From positions 1-64,000 of the forward strand of contig CAWFEX010000001.1 of assembly GCA_963814955.1 (NCBI GenBank): 64,000 bases of DNA. Reading direction: 5' to 3'. The position numbers and the translations under genes are program-made. The notes under the pieces were generated by a model. That model was given only the letters and a program-made list of their open reading frames with translations. It did not search any database and was not told the DNA's origin. Positions 1-9,968 of the stretch are shown here, in pieces (the stretch's first letter is position 1; each line of letters begins with the position of its first letter). This DNA comes from DATCJA01 sp963814955. Its GTDB lineage: Bacteria > Acidobacteriota > Vicinamibacteria > Vicinamibacterales > UBA2999.

Positions 1-1025
1 AAATCACGCGAACCTCGCTCCGCCATCGAAGCGGCTGAACAGGCTCAGCGGCTGGCAACTACGCCCGGCGAAGGGCTTCTGCGCGAGGCGGCGCTGCTGC
101 AAGAGGCGAGCCTCGGCCCGCTCCACCGGGACCTCGCCAACACGCTGAACAACCTTGGCATCGTGTGCGAGATGAATGGCAATCCAGACGAGGCGGAGCA
201 GTGCTTTCGCCGAGCCGTTACCATCGCGACGGCGGCGCTGGAAGCAGACCATCCCTTTGTGCTCACGAGTCGAAGAACCTTCATGATTTCTGTGAGGCCC
301 GGGGGAAACCGGTGGAGTTGCCAACGTCGTCGCCGCTCGTGACGCCCACACCGGAGGCGGAGGCAACGGCTTCAGTCAACCCGCCGGGTGAATCCACTCT
401 CAGAACCCCACGACCTGCAGCCGCCGGTGCACGGGAGATCGGTCCGCCAATTCGCGCTCGGCGCCCTGGGCCCTATCGCGATGCTGATCATGATTCTCAC
501 CTCGGCCCGCCCGTGGCTCGGCTCGAGCGAGCGGGCCAATTCCCATCTGCGATCGCGATGGACTCACCGCGGGAGATTTCCGCCCCGCCGGACGCGGCGG
601 TGTCCGTCGAAAAACCTCCCTCACCCATTGAGACCACGAAGGCCGCCGAAAAATACGCCCCCGATGAAATGAGCGCCAGTCCAATCGCGGCGTCGACACA
701 CGAACGCCCAGAGGTGGTCAGGGCTCGGCTCTGCGCCGAGCTCGATGAATGGCGATGCGATCCTGCGGACCGTCCGGTTCCTCCAGGCCCCCTGTTCTTC
801 TACACTCAGGTCAAGTCCGCGAGCCCCACCACCATCCAGCATCGTTGGTATCGCGACGATCGACTGCACCAGTCTGTAGACCTCCGCGTGCAGGCCAGTC
901 CAAGTCTCGGTTTCCGCACGTATAGTCGCAACGTCATGAACGGCGACAGCGCGGGCAGCTGGAGGGTCGAGCTGAGGAGCGAGGCGGGCGCCCTACTGCA
1001 CGAAGAGCGTTTTACTGTTCGCTAG
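1..1025 (+). CDS. TPR protein with C-terminal DUF2914 domain, 5' partial, frameshifted
   Basis: The window opens inside a gene. Frame 1 (to a stop at 340-342) reads kinesin-light-chain-type TPR helices, including DLANTLNNLGIVCEMNG and DEAEQCFRRAVTIA. Around base 270 the TPR-like reading passes to frame 3 (NLHDFCEARGKPVEL), which stays open to the stop at 1023-1025. The middle is a Pro/Ala-rich linker. The last ~75 residues fit DUF2914: HRWYRDDRLHQSVDLRV, then a GSWRVELRSEAG segment and a final F-T-V-R strand. I infer one protein with a one-base indel near 270: TPRs for protein contact, a low-complexity linker, and a DUF2914 domain of unknown function often found at the C-terminus of envelope-associated proteins. 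The true start lies upstream of the window. Confidence 0.6.
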
Positions 1026-1360
1026 TCGATGACGTTCACAGGGACGAGAGATCAGGGAGCGCCGATAATGTTTCCCCGATCTTCTGATTGGCTGGGCGCT
1101 TGGGACGAAGTTGCAAGTGCTATGGCGGCGCGACTGAGGGTCCCGTTGGAATAGGTCATGCCCTGCGCTCTTTAAGGGGACTGCATTCCAGATCGTAATT
1201 GCACTGACGATATCTGTCTGCTGCAACCCGACACCGCTTGGAGTTCTGGTCAGCCTCATCACGAGCACCCCGCCGTCCGACAGGACACGTGGATGCAGCG
1301 ACGCGGGCGTCCGGCCGATACAGAAGACGCATTGCTCCCGCTGCTTCGTCGCGAAGTGCA
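1026..1360. other. intergenic, no gene seen
   Basis: This 335-base stretch separates the DUF2914 gene from the coiled-coil gene. The open frames on either strand lack family resemblance and have poor codon structure. It presumably holds the promoter of the downstream gene, but no convincing -35/-10 pair was recognised. Confidence 0.4.
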
Positions 1361-4300
1361 TGAAGATTCTTTATATTGCGAACGAACGTAGCGACGCACG
1401 CCTTGCTGCAAAGGCCCTCCGCAGTATCTCTCCGGACCTTAAGATTCTGTGGGCTTCAACTTCGAACGCGCCGCCTTCTGGATTCTCGAGTACTCAGACG
1501 TGGCGGCGTTGATTGTGGAAGTGCGGTCAGACAGCGCCGGTTGTTTGTATCTCAAGCGAGCGCGCGAGCTTGGGCTGAAAGCCCCCGTCGTTGTTATTCT
1601 GCCCGACGGTGCGGGTTCTCCGGCCGAATCGCTCAAGGCAGGGGTCGACAGCTACATTGCGAAGAACCAGTCGTTTTCCCGCGAACTGCCAGTCGTTGTC
1701 ACGCGCGCGATCGAGCGCGCACAGACGTCGCGCGTGGTACGCCGGGATCATCTGCCTTCCGGGACCGTAGGGGAATCCGCAGCCGGAGTGCCCGCAGACC
1801 GCCAATCGCACGGAAGCGTGAGCAAAGCGCAACAGCCTCTGAATGCGCCCGCTGTGGCCCACCGACCTCCCCAATCCAACGCCGAGGTCGACGATGGTTT
1901 CGTGAGTGCGTTTGGGAGCAAGTCCATGCTCGAGCACCGCATAAGCGAACTTGAAACCATGTTTCACCAGCGAGAGCAGATCTGGATGGCCGAACAGGCG
2001 GTAGCAGCCGAACGCCAGGAAACGCTCGAGAAGTTCCTCCATCAGGAACGGTCGATGCGCACCGGCTTCGAGCAGAAGCTTGCGGACGCCAAAGCTCTGC
2101 TCGAGGATGCGGAGCACCGTCACTCGGCAGCCATTACGGCCGCGTCCGAACCGCTGGCTGAGCGTCACATACAGTACGAAGTCGGCATGGCGCGGGTCGC
2201 TTCGACGTGGGACACGGTTGACGAGCAGTTGCGTCAGTGGGCGCTTGAGGTCGAACGGGCCCGTCAGAGTCTGGCCTCCTCCGCGGTTACCGAAGTCGCG
2301 CGACTCACAGAGCGCGAAGCCGAGCTGACCGCGCAGCTCGCGGAAGCCGCGGCGACGCGGCGCAGCCTCGAGGGTCAACTGGTCGACGTACGGACGGCGA
2401 TGACGGAGGCCGACGAGCGCGCTGCCCGAGACCGGCTGGCGGCCGCCGAGCGCGAGGCGGAGCTCGAGGGGCGGATCCGGCAGGAACGCGCGACGCGGGC
2501 CGGCGTCGAACAGCAGCTGGCGCAGGTCGAGGCGGCGCGGCGCGAGGCGGAACGGCAGCACGCGTCGGCCATGACGACCGCGGCGACCGCGCTGGCTGAA
2601 CGCCAGGCGCAGTTCGAGGTCGAATTGTCGCAGACGGCCGCGGCGCGTGATGACTTCAAACGACAGGTGAACGTCGCCGAGACCGCCCTGGCCGCGGCTT
2701 GGCACGACCAGGCGGCAGCCGCGACCGAGGTCGAGCGACTGGCGGGACACGAGGCCCAGCTGACCTCGCAGCTCGCGGAGGCCGCGGCGACGCGGCGCAG
2801 CCTCGAAGGTCGACTTGCTGACGCTGAAAGTGCTCTTCGGACCGCCAACGAGCGTGCATCGCATGACCGACGTGTCGCCGCTGAACAGGCCGCCGAGCGG
2901 CAGGCGGAGTTTCAGGCGCAGCTCGAACGGGAAGTCGAGAATCGCCGGAGCCTCGAAGACGATCTGGCCCGCGCACGGATAGCCCGCGACGGCGCGGAGA
3001 AACAACGCCAGTCGGCGGTGACGGCCGCTGCTGCGCTCCGGGCAGAATTCGACGCGGAGTGGGCCAAGGCCGCCGAGGCCCGCAAGATCCTTGGTCGCGA
3101 GGCCCGTGACTTGGAGGCGGCGCTCAATGAGGCCAGGCAAACCCTCAAGTCAAATGCCGCCACCCTCGAGCGACTCACGCGACGCGAAGCCGAGCTCGCC
3201 TCGCAGCTCGCGGAGGTCGCCACGACCCGGCGCGGCCTCGAGGGTCAACTGGCCGACGCTGCGACGGCGCTGACGGAGGCCGACGAGCGCGCCACTCGAG
3301 ACCGGCTGGCGGCCGCTCAGAAAGCCGCCGAGCGCGAGGCGGAGCTCGAGGGGCGGATCCGGCAGGAATGCGCGACGCGGACCGATGTCGAGCAGCAGCT
3401 GGCGCAGGTCGAGGCGGCGCGGCGTGAGGCGGAACGGCAGCACGCGTCGGCCATGACGACCGCGGCGACCGCGCTGGCTGAACGCCAGGCACAGTTCGAG
3501 GTCGAATTGTCGCAGACGGCCGCGGCGCGTGATGACTTCAAACGACAGGTGAACGTCGCCGAGACGGCCCTGGCCGAAGCGCGGCACGACCACGCAACGG
3601 CCGCGATCGAGGTCGAGCGACTGGCGCAGCGCGAAGCCGAGCTCGCCGCGCAGCTCGCGGAGGCCGCCACGACCCGGCGCAGCCTCGAGGGTCAACTGGC
3701 CGACGCCGCGACGGCGCTGACGGAGGCCGACGAGCGCGCCACTCGAGACCGGCTGGCGGCCGCTCAGAAAGCCGCCGAGCGCGAGGCAGAGTTCGAGGGG
3801 CGGATCCGGCAGGAACGCGCGACGCGGGCCGATGTCGAGCAGCAGCTGGCGCAGGTCGAGGCGGCGCGGCGTGAGGCGGAACGGCAGCACGCGTCGGCCA
3901 TGACGACCGCGGCGACCACGCTGGCTGAACGCCAGGCACAGTTCGAGGTCGAATTGTCGCAGACGGCCGCGGCGCGTGATGACTTCAAACGACAGGTGAA
4001 CGTCGCCGAGACGGCCCTGGCCGAAGCGCGGCACGACCACGCAACGGCCGCGATCGAGGCCGAGCGACTCACGCGACGCGAAGCCGAGCTGACCTCGCAG
4101 CTGGCGGAGGCCGCCACGACCCGGCGCAGCCTCGACGGTCAACTGGTCGACGCCGCGACGGCGCTGACGGAGGCCGACGAGCGCGCCACTCGGGACCGGC
4201 TGGCGGCTGCCGAGCGCGAGGCAGAGTTCGAGGGGCGGATCCGGCAGGAACGCGCGACGCGGGCCGATGTCGAGCAGCAGCTGGCACAGCTCGAGGCGGC

Positions 4301-7268
4301 GCGGCGTGAGGCGGAACGGCAGCACGCGTCGGCCATGACGACCGCGGCGACCGCGCTGGCTGAACGCCAGGCACAGTTCGAGGTCGAATTGTCGCAGACG
4401 GCCGCGGCGCGTGATGACTTCAAACGACAGGTGAACGTCGCCGAGACGGCCCTGGCCGAAGCGCGCCACGACCACGCAACGGCCGTGATCGAGGCCGAGC
4501 GACTCACGCGACGCGAAGCCGAGCTGACCTCGCAGCTGGCGGAGGCCGCCACGACCCGGCGCAGCCTCGACGGTCAACTGGTCGACGCCGCGACGGCGCT
4601 GACGGAGGCCGACGAGCGCGCCACTCGAGACCGGCTGGCGGCTGCCGAGCGCGAGGCAGAGTTCGAGGGGCGGATCCGGCAGGAACGCGCGACGCGGGCC
4701 GATGTCGAGCAGCAGCTGGCGCAGGTCGAGGCGGCGCGGCGTGAGGCGGAACGGCAGCACGCGTCGGCCATGACGACCGCGGCGACCACGCTGGCTGAAC
4801 GCCAGGCACAGTTCGAGGTCGAATTGTCGCAGACGGCCGCGGCGCGTGATGACTTCAAACGACAGGTGAACGTCGCCGAGACGGCCCTGGCCGAAGCGCG
4901 GCACGACCACGCAACGGCCGCGACCGAGGTCGAGCGACTGGCGCAGCGCGAAGCCGAACTCACCGCGCAGCTCGCGGAGGCCGCTGCGACGCGGCGCAGC
5001 CTCGACGGTCAACTGGTCGAGGCGGAACGGGAGCACGCGTCGGCCATGACGACCGCGGCGACCACGCTGGCTGAACGCCAGGCACAGTTCGAGGTCGAAT
5101 TGTCGCAGACGGCCGCGGCGCGTGATGACTTCAAACGACAGGTGAACGTCGCCGAGACGGCCCTGGCCGAAGCGCGGCACGACCACGCAACGGCCGCGAT
5201 CGAGGCCGAGCGACTCACGCGGCGCGAAGCCGAGCTCACCTCGCAGCTTGCGGAAACCGAGGCGACGCGGCGCAGCCTGGAGGGTCAATTGGCCGAGGCT
5301 GCGACGGCGATGGAGGAGGCCGACGAGCGCGCAACCCAGGAACGGATCACTGCGACAAGGCATCAGGCAGACGTCGAGTCGCGGCTCGCACAGGAAATCA
5401 CGAATCGTGAAGCTTTGGAGCGTGAGGTCGCTGAGGTGCGCTCGGCCGCTGCGGACGCCGGGCAGCGGTTCCGCGGCGAAACCGCCGCCCTCACAGCGCG
5501 CGCCCGTGCAGAAGTAGCACGCCTCGAGGATCAGATCGCGCAGGACCAGGAGGATCACAAAAACCGGCTGACGGAGCTGCTGAACGAAATCAGGAATCTC
5601 GAGGCGGCTCGTGACGCACTTGATGCCTCGCTCGCCTCGATTCGCGACCAATCGCGGCAACGCGAGATCGAGCACCAGGAGGAGCGCGAAGGCCTCGAGC
5701 GAGCCCGCCTGGCGGCAGAGGCCGAATGTCTCCGACTCGTCGCCGAAGAAAAGGAGGCTCAGCACCACCTCGAGGAGGCCCGCAGAGACTTTCAACGAAC
5801 ACTCGACCGCGTCTCTGGTGAACACGCCGACGCATTGGCCAAGCTCACCGCAGCGGTGGCCGAAGGTGATGCACGGATCAAAGAGCAGGCGGCGCAACAC
5901 GCGTCGTCGCTGCAGGCCGCGGAACGCGACCGTTCGCAGCTCCAGAACGACTTCCAGACGACGTTGGTTGCCCGAGAGCGCGAGATCGAGCGGCTCCAAG
6001 GCTCACTCAACATGACGATTCAGGAGCTCACTGGCGTCAGAAGACGCTGTGAAATCCTGCAGACAGAAGCCGACCGTGTCACGCAGTTGGAGAGGCAACT
6101 CGACGAGAGTCGAGTAGAGATTCGCCGCCAATTCCAACAATCTCCCCTTGCTCTGTGGCGATGCACCGTGGACGGCGCGCTCACGCACGCCAACCAGGCA
6201 TTGTGGGATTTGGTCGGCTGCCGCAAGCCCGATAAGTTGAACAACGCTGATTTCGCCAAGACGGTCTTCGAATCTCCGGACGATCTGGCCTGGCTGATTG
6301 AGCGGTGCTCCAGCACGAAGGCGCGACAATCGGTGGAAACAGCGTGGAAGCGGGAAGACGGCAAACGCTTTGTCGTACGGTTGTCGGCTGTGGAATCAGC
6401 CCCTGACGTGATCGAGATCGCCGTCGAGGACATCACGAATCTTCGCGTTCTCGAGCACAAACTTGACCAGGCGCATCGGATGGAGGCGGTTGGCCGGGTT
6501 GCGTCGGAAACCGCTGTCACCTGCGGCAAACTGCTACGGGGTGTTCATAACGATGGCCAGCAGTTCCTGAGGGCGGTCAGCGGCGACCCACCCCTTCGGC
6601 AACGGGGTGAAATGCTGTTTGATGAAGTCGCGCGGGCGGCCGGCTACTTTCAGCGACTCGCTGCGTACGGGGACGAACAGGCCAACGCCCTCGAACCGGT
6701 CGACTTGAATAGGGTGCTGCGCGACCTGAAGCCGGTTTTGAAGCACGTGGCCGGCGACGACGTTGAGCTGCAGGTATCGAAGATCTCGTCACCCCTCAAC
6801 GTGGACATGAAGGCCGACCATGTCGAAAGGCTCTTCGTCAATCTGGCCGGCTACGGACGTGAACGGATGCCGTTCGGTGGACAGTTGAGAATCGAACTTG
6901 CCACCGTCGTCGTGGATCAGAAATTCATCGCACACTACCCCAACGTCCGTCAGGGTCCTCACGCGCTGATCACGGTCACGGAAGCGAGACGCGCCATGCT
7001 CGCAGAAGGACCGCTACAACTTCGCAACGGGGCGACCGAATCGACTCCTGAAGGGGTCGCGTCCGAAAAACCAGGAGTGGACCTCGGGGCCCTTCAGGAA
7101 CTTATCCAGGAATGTGGCGGCCATTTGTGGATGACGGTCGAGCCACCCGGAAACATGGTGGTGGAAATACGTCTGCCACTCCGGGCGTGGGATGATCTGG
7201 CCCACCAAACCACGTCGGATACTCCGAGCAGTCGCGGGGGCGTGATGGCCCGCTGGTTTCGTCACTGA
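1361..7268 (+). CDS. giant coiled-coil protein: pseudo-receiver, repeats, PAS, degenerate histidine kinase core
   Basis: The likely start is ATG 1361 (MKILYIANERSDARLAAKAL). That frame closes near 1510; the continuation (FERAAFWILEYSDVAALIVE) is in the frame open from 1449, so a frameshift lies near 1450-1465. The order is a receiver-like domain, about 1350 residues of Ala/Glu/Arg-rich coiled coil with tandem repeats, a PAS domain (~1563-1665 of the 1449 frame) and a histidine-kinase core. The receiver has Glu (LIVEV) where the phosphorylated Asp is expected but keeps a Lys (YIAKN). In the kinase core the H-box reads MEAVGRVASETAVTC with no His, the N-box reads VNLAGYGRERMPFGG without its Asn, and the DxGxG and GTGLGL motifs are absent. 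I infer a non-catalytic signalling or structural scaffold. It lies 87 bases upstream of a bactofilin, suggesting a shared cell-shape or polarity role. Confidence 0.75.
2280..5280 (+). repeat. in-frame tandem coding repeats, 435/447 bp
   Basis: Nearly identical blocks encode a coiled-coil unit of 145 or 149 residues; the longer form adds QKAA. The phrase DFKRQVNVAETAL begins at 2652, 3534, 3981, 4416, 4851 and 5127, giving spacings of 882 (two divergent units), 447, 435, 435 and 276 bases. All lengths are multiples of three. The high nucleotide identity between copies implies recent expansion by unequal recombination or slippage, and the 276-base unit looks like an internal deletion. Such an array can also be miscounted by an assembler. 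Confidence 0.9.
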
Positions 7269-7355
7269 GGCTCACTGAAGGCGGACTACCGAGGCTCCAC
7301 TATGCGACGCGGCGACCGTCCGGCCGATAAATGAATCTGACAGGAGAGGGAAAAG

Positions 7356-7844
7356 ATGTGGAATCGTGATCAGGCGGTGTTACCAGACAGTAGTGAACCC
7401 CCGGTGCCCGCGCCGCCGAGTTCGGCGACGTCGATGCGGCGCCCTGTCGTTGGAGCGGCGACCGCCGGCGATGGTCAGGCTGTCGTCTCCATCGGCAAAT
7501 CGATCGTCATGAAAGGCGAGCTGAGCGGCAGCGAAGACCTCGCTGTGGAAGGGACGGTCGAGGGCACAATCGAGCTCCGAGATAACGTGCTGACCATCGG
7601 GCCCAACGGCCGGGTCAAGGCTCAGGTCTTTGCCAAGACCGTGATCGTGTTGGGAATTGTCAACGGCGACATTACTGCGTCGGAGCGAATCGACATTCGC
7701 GAAGAAGGATCGGTCGACGGGAACATCGTATCGCCGCGCGTGGCAATCGCAGACGGTGCCCATTTCCGAGGGAGCGTTGACATTCAGAAGAAAGGGCCCC
7801 ATGTCGTCAAGCCTCCAGCCCACCATGAGCCAAAAAAGGCGTAA
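7356..7844 (+). CDS. bactofilin (polymer-forming cytoskeletal protein)
   Basis: The 162-residue protein has a Pro-rich N-terminal tail (~1-45), a central beta-helical bactofilin domain (~45-145) with short repeating strands (SIVMKGELSGSEDLAVEG, TVEGTIEL, VKAQVFAKTVIVLGIVNGDI) and a His/Lys/Pro-rich C-terminal tail. Bactofilins self-assemble without nucleotide into filaments, commonly membrane-associated, that position cell-wall and polarity proteins. ATG 7356 follows a strong Shine-Dalgarno (AGGAGAGGG, ~7342). The gene lies 87 bases after the coiled-coil pseudo-kinase on the same strand, so co-transcription is plausible. Domain and length are typical. Confidence 0.93.
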   Translation: MWNRDQAVLPDSSEPPVPAPPSSATSMRRPVVGAATAGDGQAVVSIGKSIVMKGELSGSEDLAVEGTVEGTIELRDNVLTIGPNGRVKAQVFAKTVIVLGIVNGDITASERIDIREEGSVDGNIVSPRVAIADGAHFRGSVDIQKKGPHVVKPPAHHEPKKA

Positions 7845-7864
7845 CTTCGGATCGACAGGCGCTT

Positions 7865-8030
7865 CCTCTCGGGGACCGCGCGCGCGTTCAGTTGAACCTC
7901 GACATTTACAACGCCCTGAATGGCAGCGCGATTCTGACCATTAACAATACCTACGGGCCACAGTGCTGCAGCCACTGCGCATTCTCGACGCGCGTCTGCT
8001 GCAGCTCAGTGGTAGTCTCGATTTTGATAT
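7865..8030 (+). pseudogene. orphan C-terminal remnant of a TonB-dependent receptor
   Basis: The reading VQLNLDIYNALNGSAIL followed by TINNTYGPQ resembles the last ~50 residues of acidobacterial TonB receptors. A shift near 7960 continues as LQPLRILDARLLQLSGSLDF. The receptor at 41.7-44.8 kb gives an internal comparison: its tail reads GVDIYNVLNSNAVL, then WLQPLTVLTPRLFKITAALDW. Only the last barrel strands survive, with no receptor body upstream, and the reading runs past the usual terminal aromatic residue. It directly follows the bactofilin stop, so a deletion probably joined these ends. Confidence 0.65.
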
Positions 8031-8224
8031 GGAAAGACCGCTCGTGTCGATCTTCGTTGCTCCACAATCGGCTGCGACTGAGTCGGAATCGAGATTTCTG
8101 AACGGCTGCCGACGTACGTCGCATCCGGCTTGAGCCGGACTCAATACTGCCGGAACGTCAGGTTGAAGCGTCCCTCCATCCCGAGCTCGGGCGGCGCCGT
8201 GCCCGGCACGATGCGCGAGATGCC

Positions 8225-8303
8225 GTGATAGCCGAGACGGTCGGTGATTGAAGAGGGGTTGTGCGACGCTATGCGATCCGGGAACCTACCGGGTGGATCG
8301 GCG
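8225..8303. repeat. dispersed intergenic repeat, copy 1
   Basis: This ~80-base segment matches 9099-9184 at roughly three-quarters identity by eye. Shared blocks include AGCCGAGACGGTCG, GAGAGGGG, GCTATGCG and TCGGCGC. Read on the minus strand, both copies contain a DRLGY peptide. The two copies flank the RlpA-like gene and lie outside recognisable coding sequence. Confidence 0.55.
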
Positions 8304-8319
8304 CTTTGTGGTGTGTCGA

Positions 8320-8720
8320 TCAATTCCCCCACCGTAGTACCTCAAGCCGAACGCGGGTACGACCACGCCGGATGAAGCCAAGTGCCTCTGCCGCGCGATA
8401 GGACAGATCGATCACAACGCCGTCGGCTTGCGGACCCTTGGCTGGCCCTCGATCGAGAATGCGCACTTGGAGGGTCCGGCGGTTCATCAAATTTGTGACA
8501 CGGACGATGGTGCCAAATGGGTACGTGGGATGTGCGGCGACCATGGCCCGCATATCGAACCGAGCGCCGCTGGCGGTCGTCTTGCCATCGAATCCCGGTC
8601 CGTAGTACCGAGGCCAATCCCTCACGCACGTCCAGAATGGTTGTGGCCGTGCGCGATCGAGCTGCACAGCCGGCAACGAGCATCACGAGCGCGACGATCA
8701 GGATTCTGGGTTTCGGCAAT
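8320..8720 (-). CDS. rlpA: RlpA-like septal lipoprotein (double-psi beta-barrel), frameshifted
   Basis: The C-terminal ~95 residues are a classic RlpA/DPBB domain: YYGPGFDGKTTASG, FGTIVRVTNL, VRILDRGP, VVIDLSYRAAEALG and a final VRLEVL. The N-terminus lies in another frame and is a lipoprotein signal, ILIVALVMLVAGC, so a frameshift is needed around 8600-8640. The start could be TTG at 8720 (MPKPRILIV) or an ATG at 8779. RlpA proteins bind denuded glycan strands at the septum, and some are lytic transglycosylases. No SPOR domain follows, so this is a short form. Confidence 0.75.
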
Positions 8721-9098
8721 GGACGTCGTCTGTCGCACGTAGGGTGTGGCAAGCGTGGGACCACACTGAATAGACACACCTAACCGGCCGGCGATTAACA
8801 CGTTGGGCGGACGGAGTCGTGCACGGTGCCAATCTCGCGCACATTCTTGAATAGATACTTCCAGTTTTGTTCTTTTGTACACGCGCCGCCAAGATGCTTC
8901 ATCTCGGCTTGGCAAAACGATACGAGCTGCCGCCGACGGGAGTGCGCACGCCGGTCTGCTGCGGCGCACGGCGGCGCGGCGGTCCCGCTTGGATGTTCGT
9001 ACACGCCTGCTGCACAACACGCTGCGGTCCCAGCATTCTCCAGAGCACTCGGAGCTGTCGCGGCCGCGGTGGTTCGTGGTTCAGATTCGGCATTCAGC

Positions 9099-9184
9099 GG
9101 ATAGTAGCCGAGACGGTCGATGATTCGAGAGGGGGTCGTGCGGCGCGCTATGCGCTCAAGGGACCCGGCCGTGTGGGTCGGCGC
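9099..9184. repeat. dispersed intergenic repeat, copy 2
   Basis: This is the partner of the repeat at 8225-8303 in the same orientation. It sits just beyond the 3' end of the secreted hypothetical gene at 9210-9779. The rest of 8780-9209 shows no gene I can support on either strand. Confidence 0.5.
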
Positions 9185-9209
9185 ATGCGCCAACGGAAAT
9201 CACAGGCTG

Positions 9210-9779
9210 TTAATCGGCTCCTTGCAACCGTATCCAAACTCCGCCGGTCCAGTAGAAGATCGTCGACGCTTTCCCCTCGAACGCATCGTCGATGCCGTCG
9301 TGATCGATGCTCCGCGGCTTCGGATCGCCAGCTTCGGGAGCCCGCCTGATGACGGCTGGTGTGGCGACCGCCAATCCACGTGAGAATCCGATCTGGCCTC
9401 CTGGAACCGTCTGGAGGTAGTCGGAATCCGGAGTATCAGCCAGTTCGTCGACGTCGCTGAAGGCCTTCCCATGGAAGACGAGAATTGCCGAGCGCTTCCC
9501 TCGAGAACAGAGCGCGGCCCAATCTGTCCGTGTTACTTGCATGAAATGACCACTGATGACGTTCCTTGGACGGTCACTCCTGAAGGGCTGCGGAACGGTG
9601 CAGCCTCGGCGCTCCATCTCGGTACGGATTAACACAGGCAGGTTCGGGAAGGCGTTCGGGCTCAGACGAACAGTCGCAAGGTCCGCGCGAAGCCAGTCAG
9701 CTTGAGGTAATTGCCCTCCGAGCACCGATGCTTCTGCCGCTGCCCAGCAAACAAGCCAGATGCGCCACATACGTCCCAT
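9210..9779 (-). CDS. conserved secreted protein, function unknown
   Basis: I chose the internal ATG at 9779 (MGRMWRIWLVCWAAAEASVLGG) because it places a hydrophobic signal sequence at the N-terminus; the frame is open to 9821. The mature part contains a Cys pair (RRGCTVPQP and DWAALCSRGKRSAILVF), a GQIGFSRGLAVATP segment and an acidic HDGIDDAFEGK motif before a C-terminal WIRLQG. The pattern looks like a family of small exported proteins I have seen mainly in acidobacterial genomes, with no assigned role. No domain was recognised. Confidence 0.7.
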   Translation of the reverse strand: MGRMWRIWLVCWAAAEASVLGGQLPQADWLRADLATVRLSPNAFPNLPVLIRTEMERRGCTVPQPFRSDRPRNVISGHFMQVTRTDWAALCSRGKRSAILVFHGKAFSDVDELADTPDSDYLQTVPGGQIGFSRGLAVATPAVIRRAPEAGDPKPRSIDHDGIDDAFEGKASTIFYWTGGVWIRLQGAD

Positions 9780-9848
9780 GGCGCGCCCCCTCGCGTTGGC
9801 GGTGAAAGCTTCCTCAGACATGTCGGCATCCCAATCATCTCAGAGTCG

Positions 9849-9880
9849 TCAGATTTCGGCCGTTCTCAGACTTCGGCCGC
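9849..9880. repeat. 17-bp direct repeat upstream of the secreted protein
   Basis: TCAGATTTCGGCCGT at 9849-9863 and TCAGACTTCGGCCGC at 9866-9880 are direct repeats at a 17-base period. They lie 70-100 bases upstream of the chosen start at 9779, where an operator could sit. Function is unknown. Confidence 0.3.
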
Positions 9881-9968
9881 TCTGCACTCGTGTGGCGGCG
9901 CCCACCCTGATACGGTCGGACTGGTTCGCGGCAAATCGTCTGGCTAGGCGCCACCACCGTGAAGGCCG

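Noticed and set aside
993..1361. A 122-codon minus-strand open frame before the coiled-coil gene
   Set aside because: No domain, no ribosome-binding site and low-complexity basic composition; it overlaps the end of the DUF2914 gene.
3150..5999. A 949-codon open frame on the minus strand opposite the coiled-coil gene
   Set aside because: It is the mirror of the repeat array: Arg/Leu/Gly-rich, periodic with the same 435/447-base spacing, and without family resemblance. The plus-strand gene has recognisable domains at both ends.
8124..8139. A TCCGGC-TTGA-GCCGGA hairpin as a terminator
   Set aside because: The stem is good but no T-run follows on either strand, and it lies after a gene remnant, so a terminator role cannot be supported.
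8780..8806. A short attC-like pair (GTTAGGT and GCCCAAC on the minus strand)
   Set aside because: Both core boxes are present, but they are only ~36 bases apart end to end with no internal pairing, too short for a recombination hairpin.
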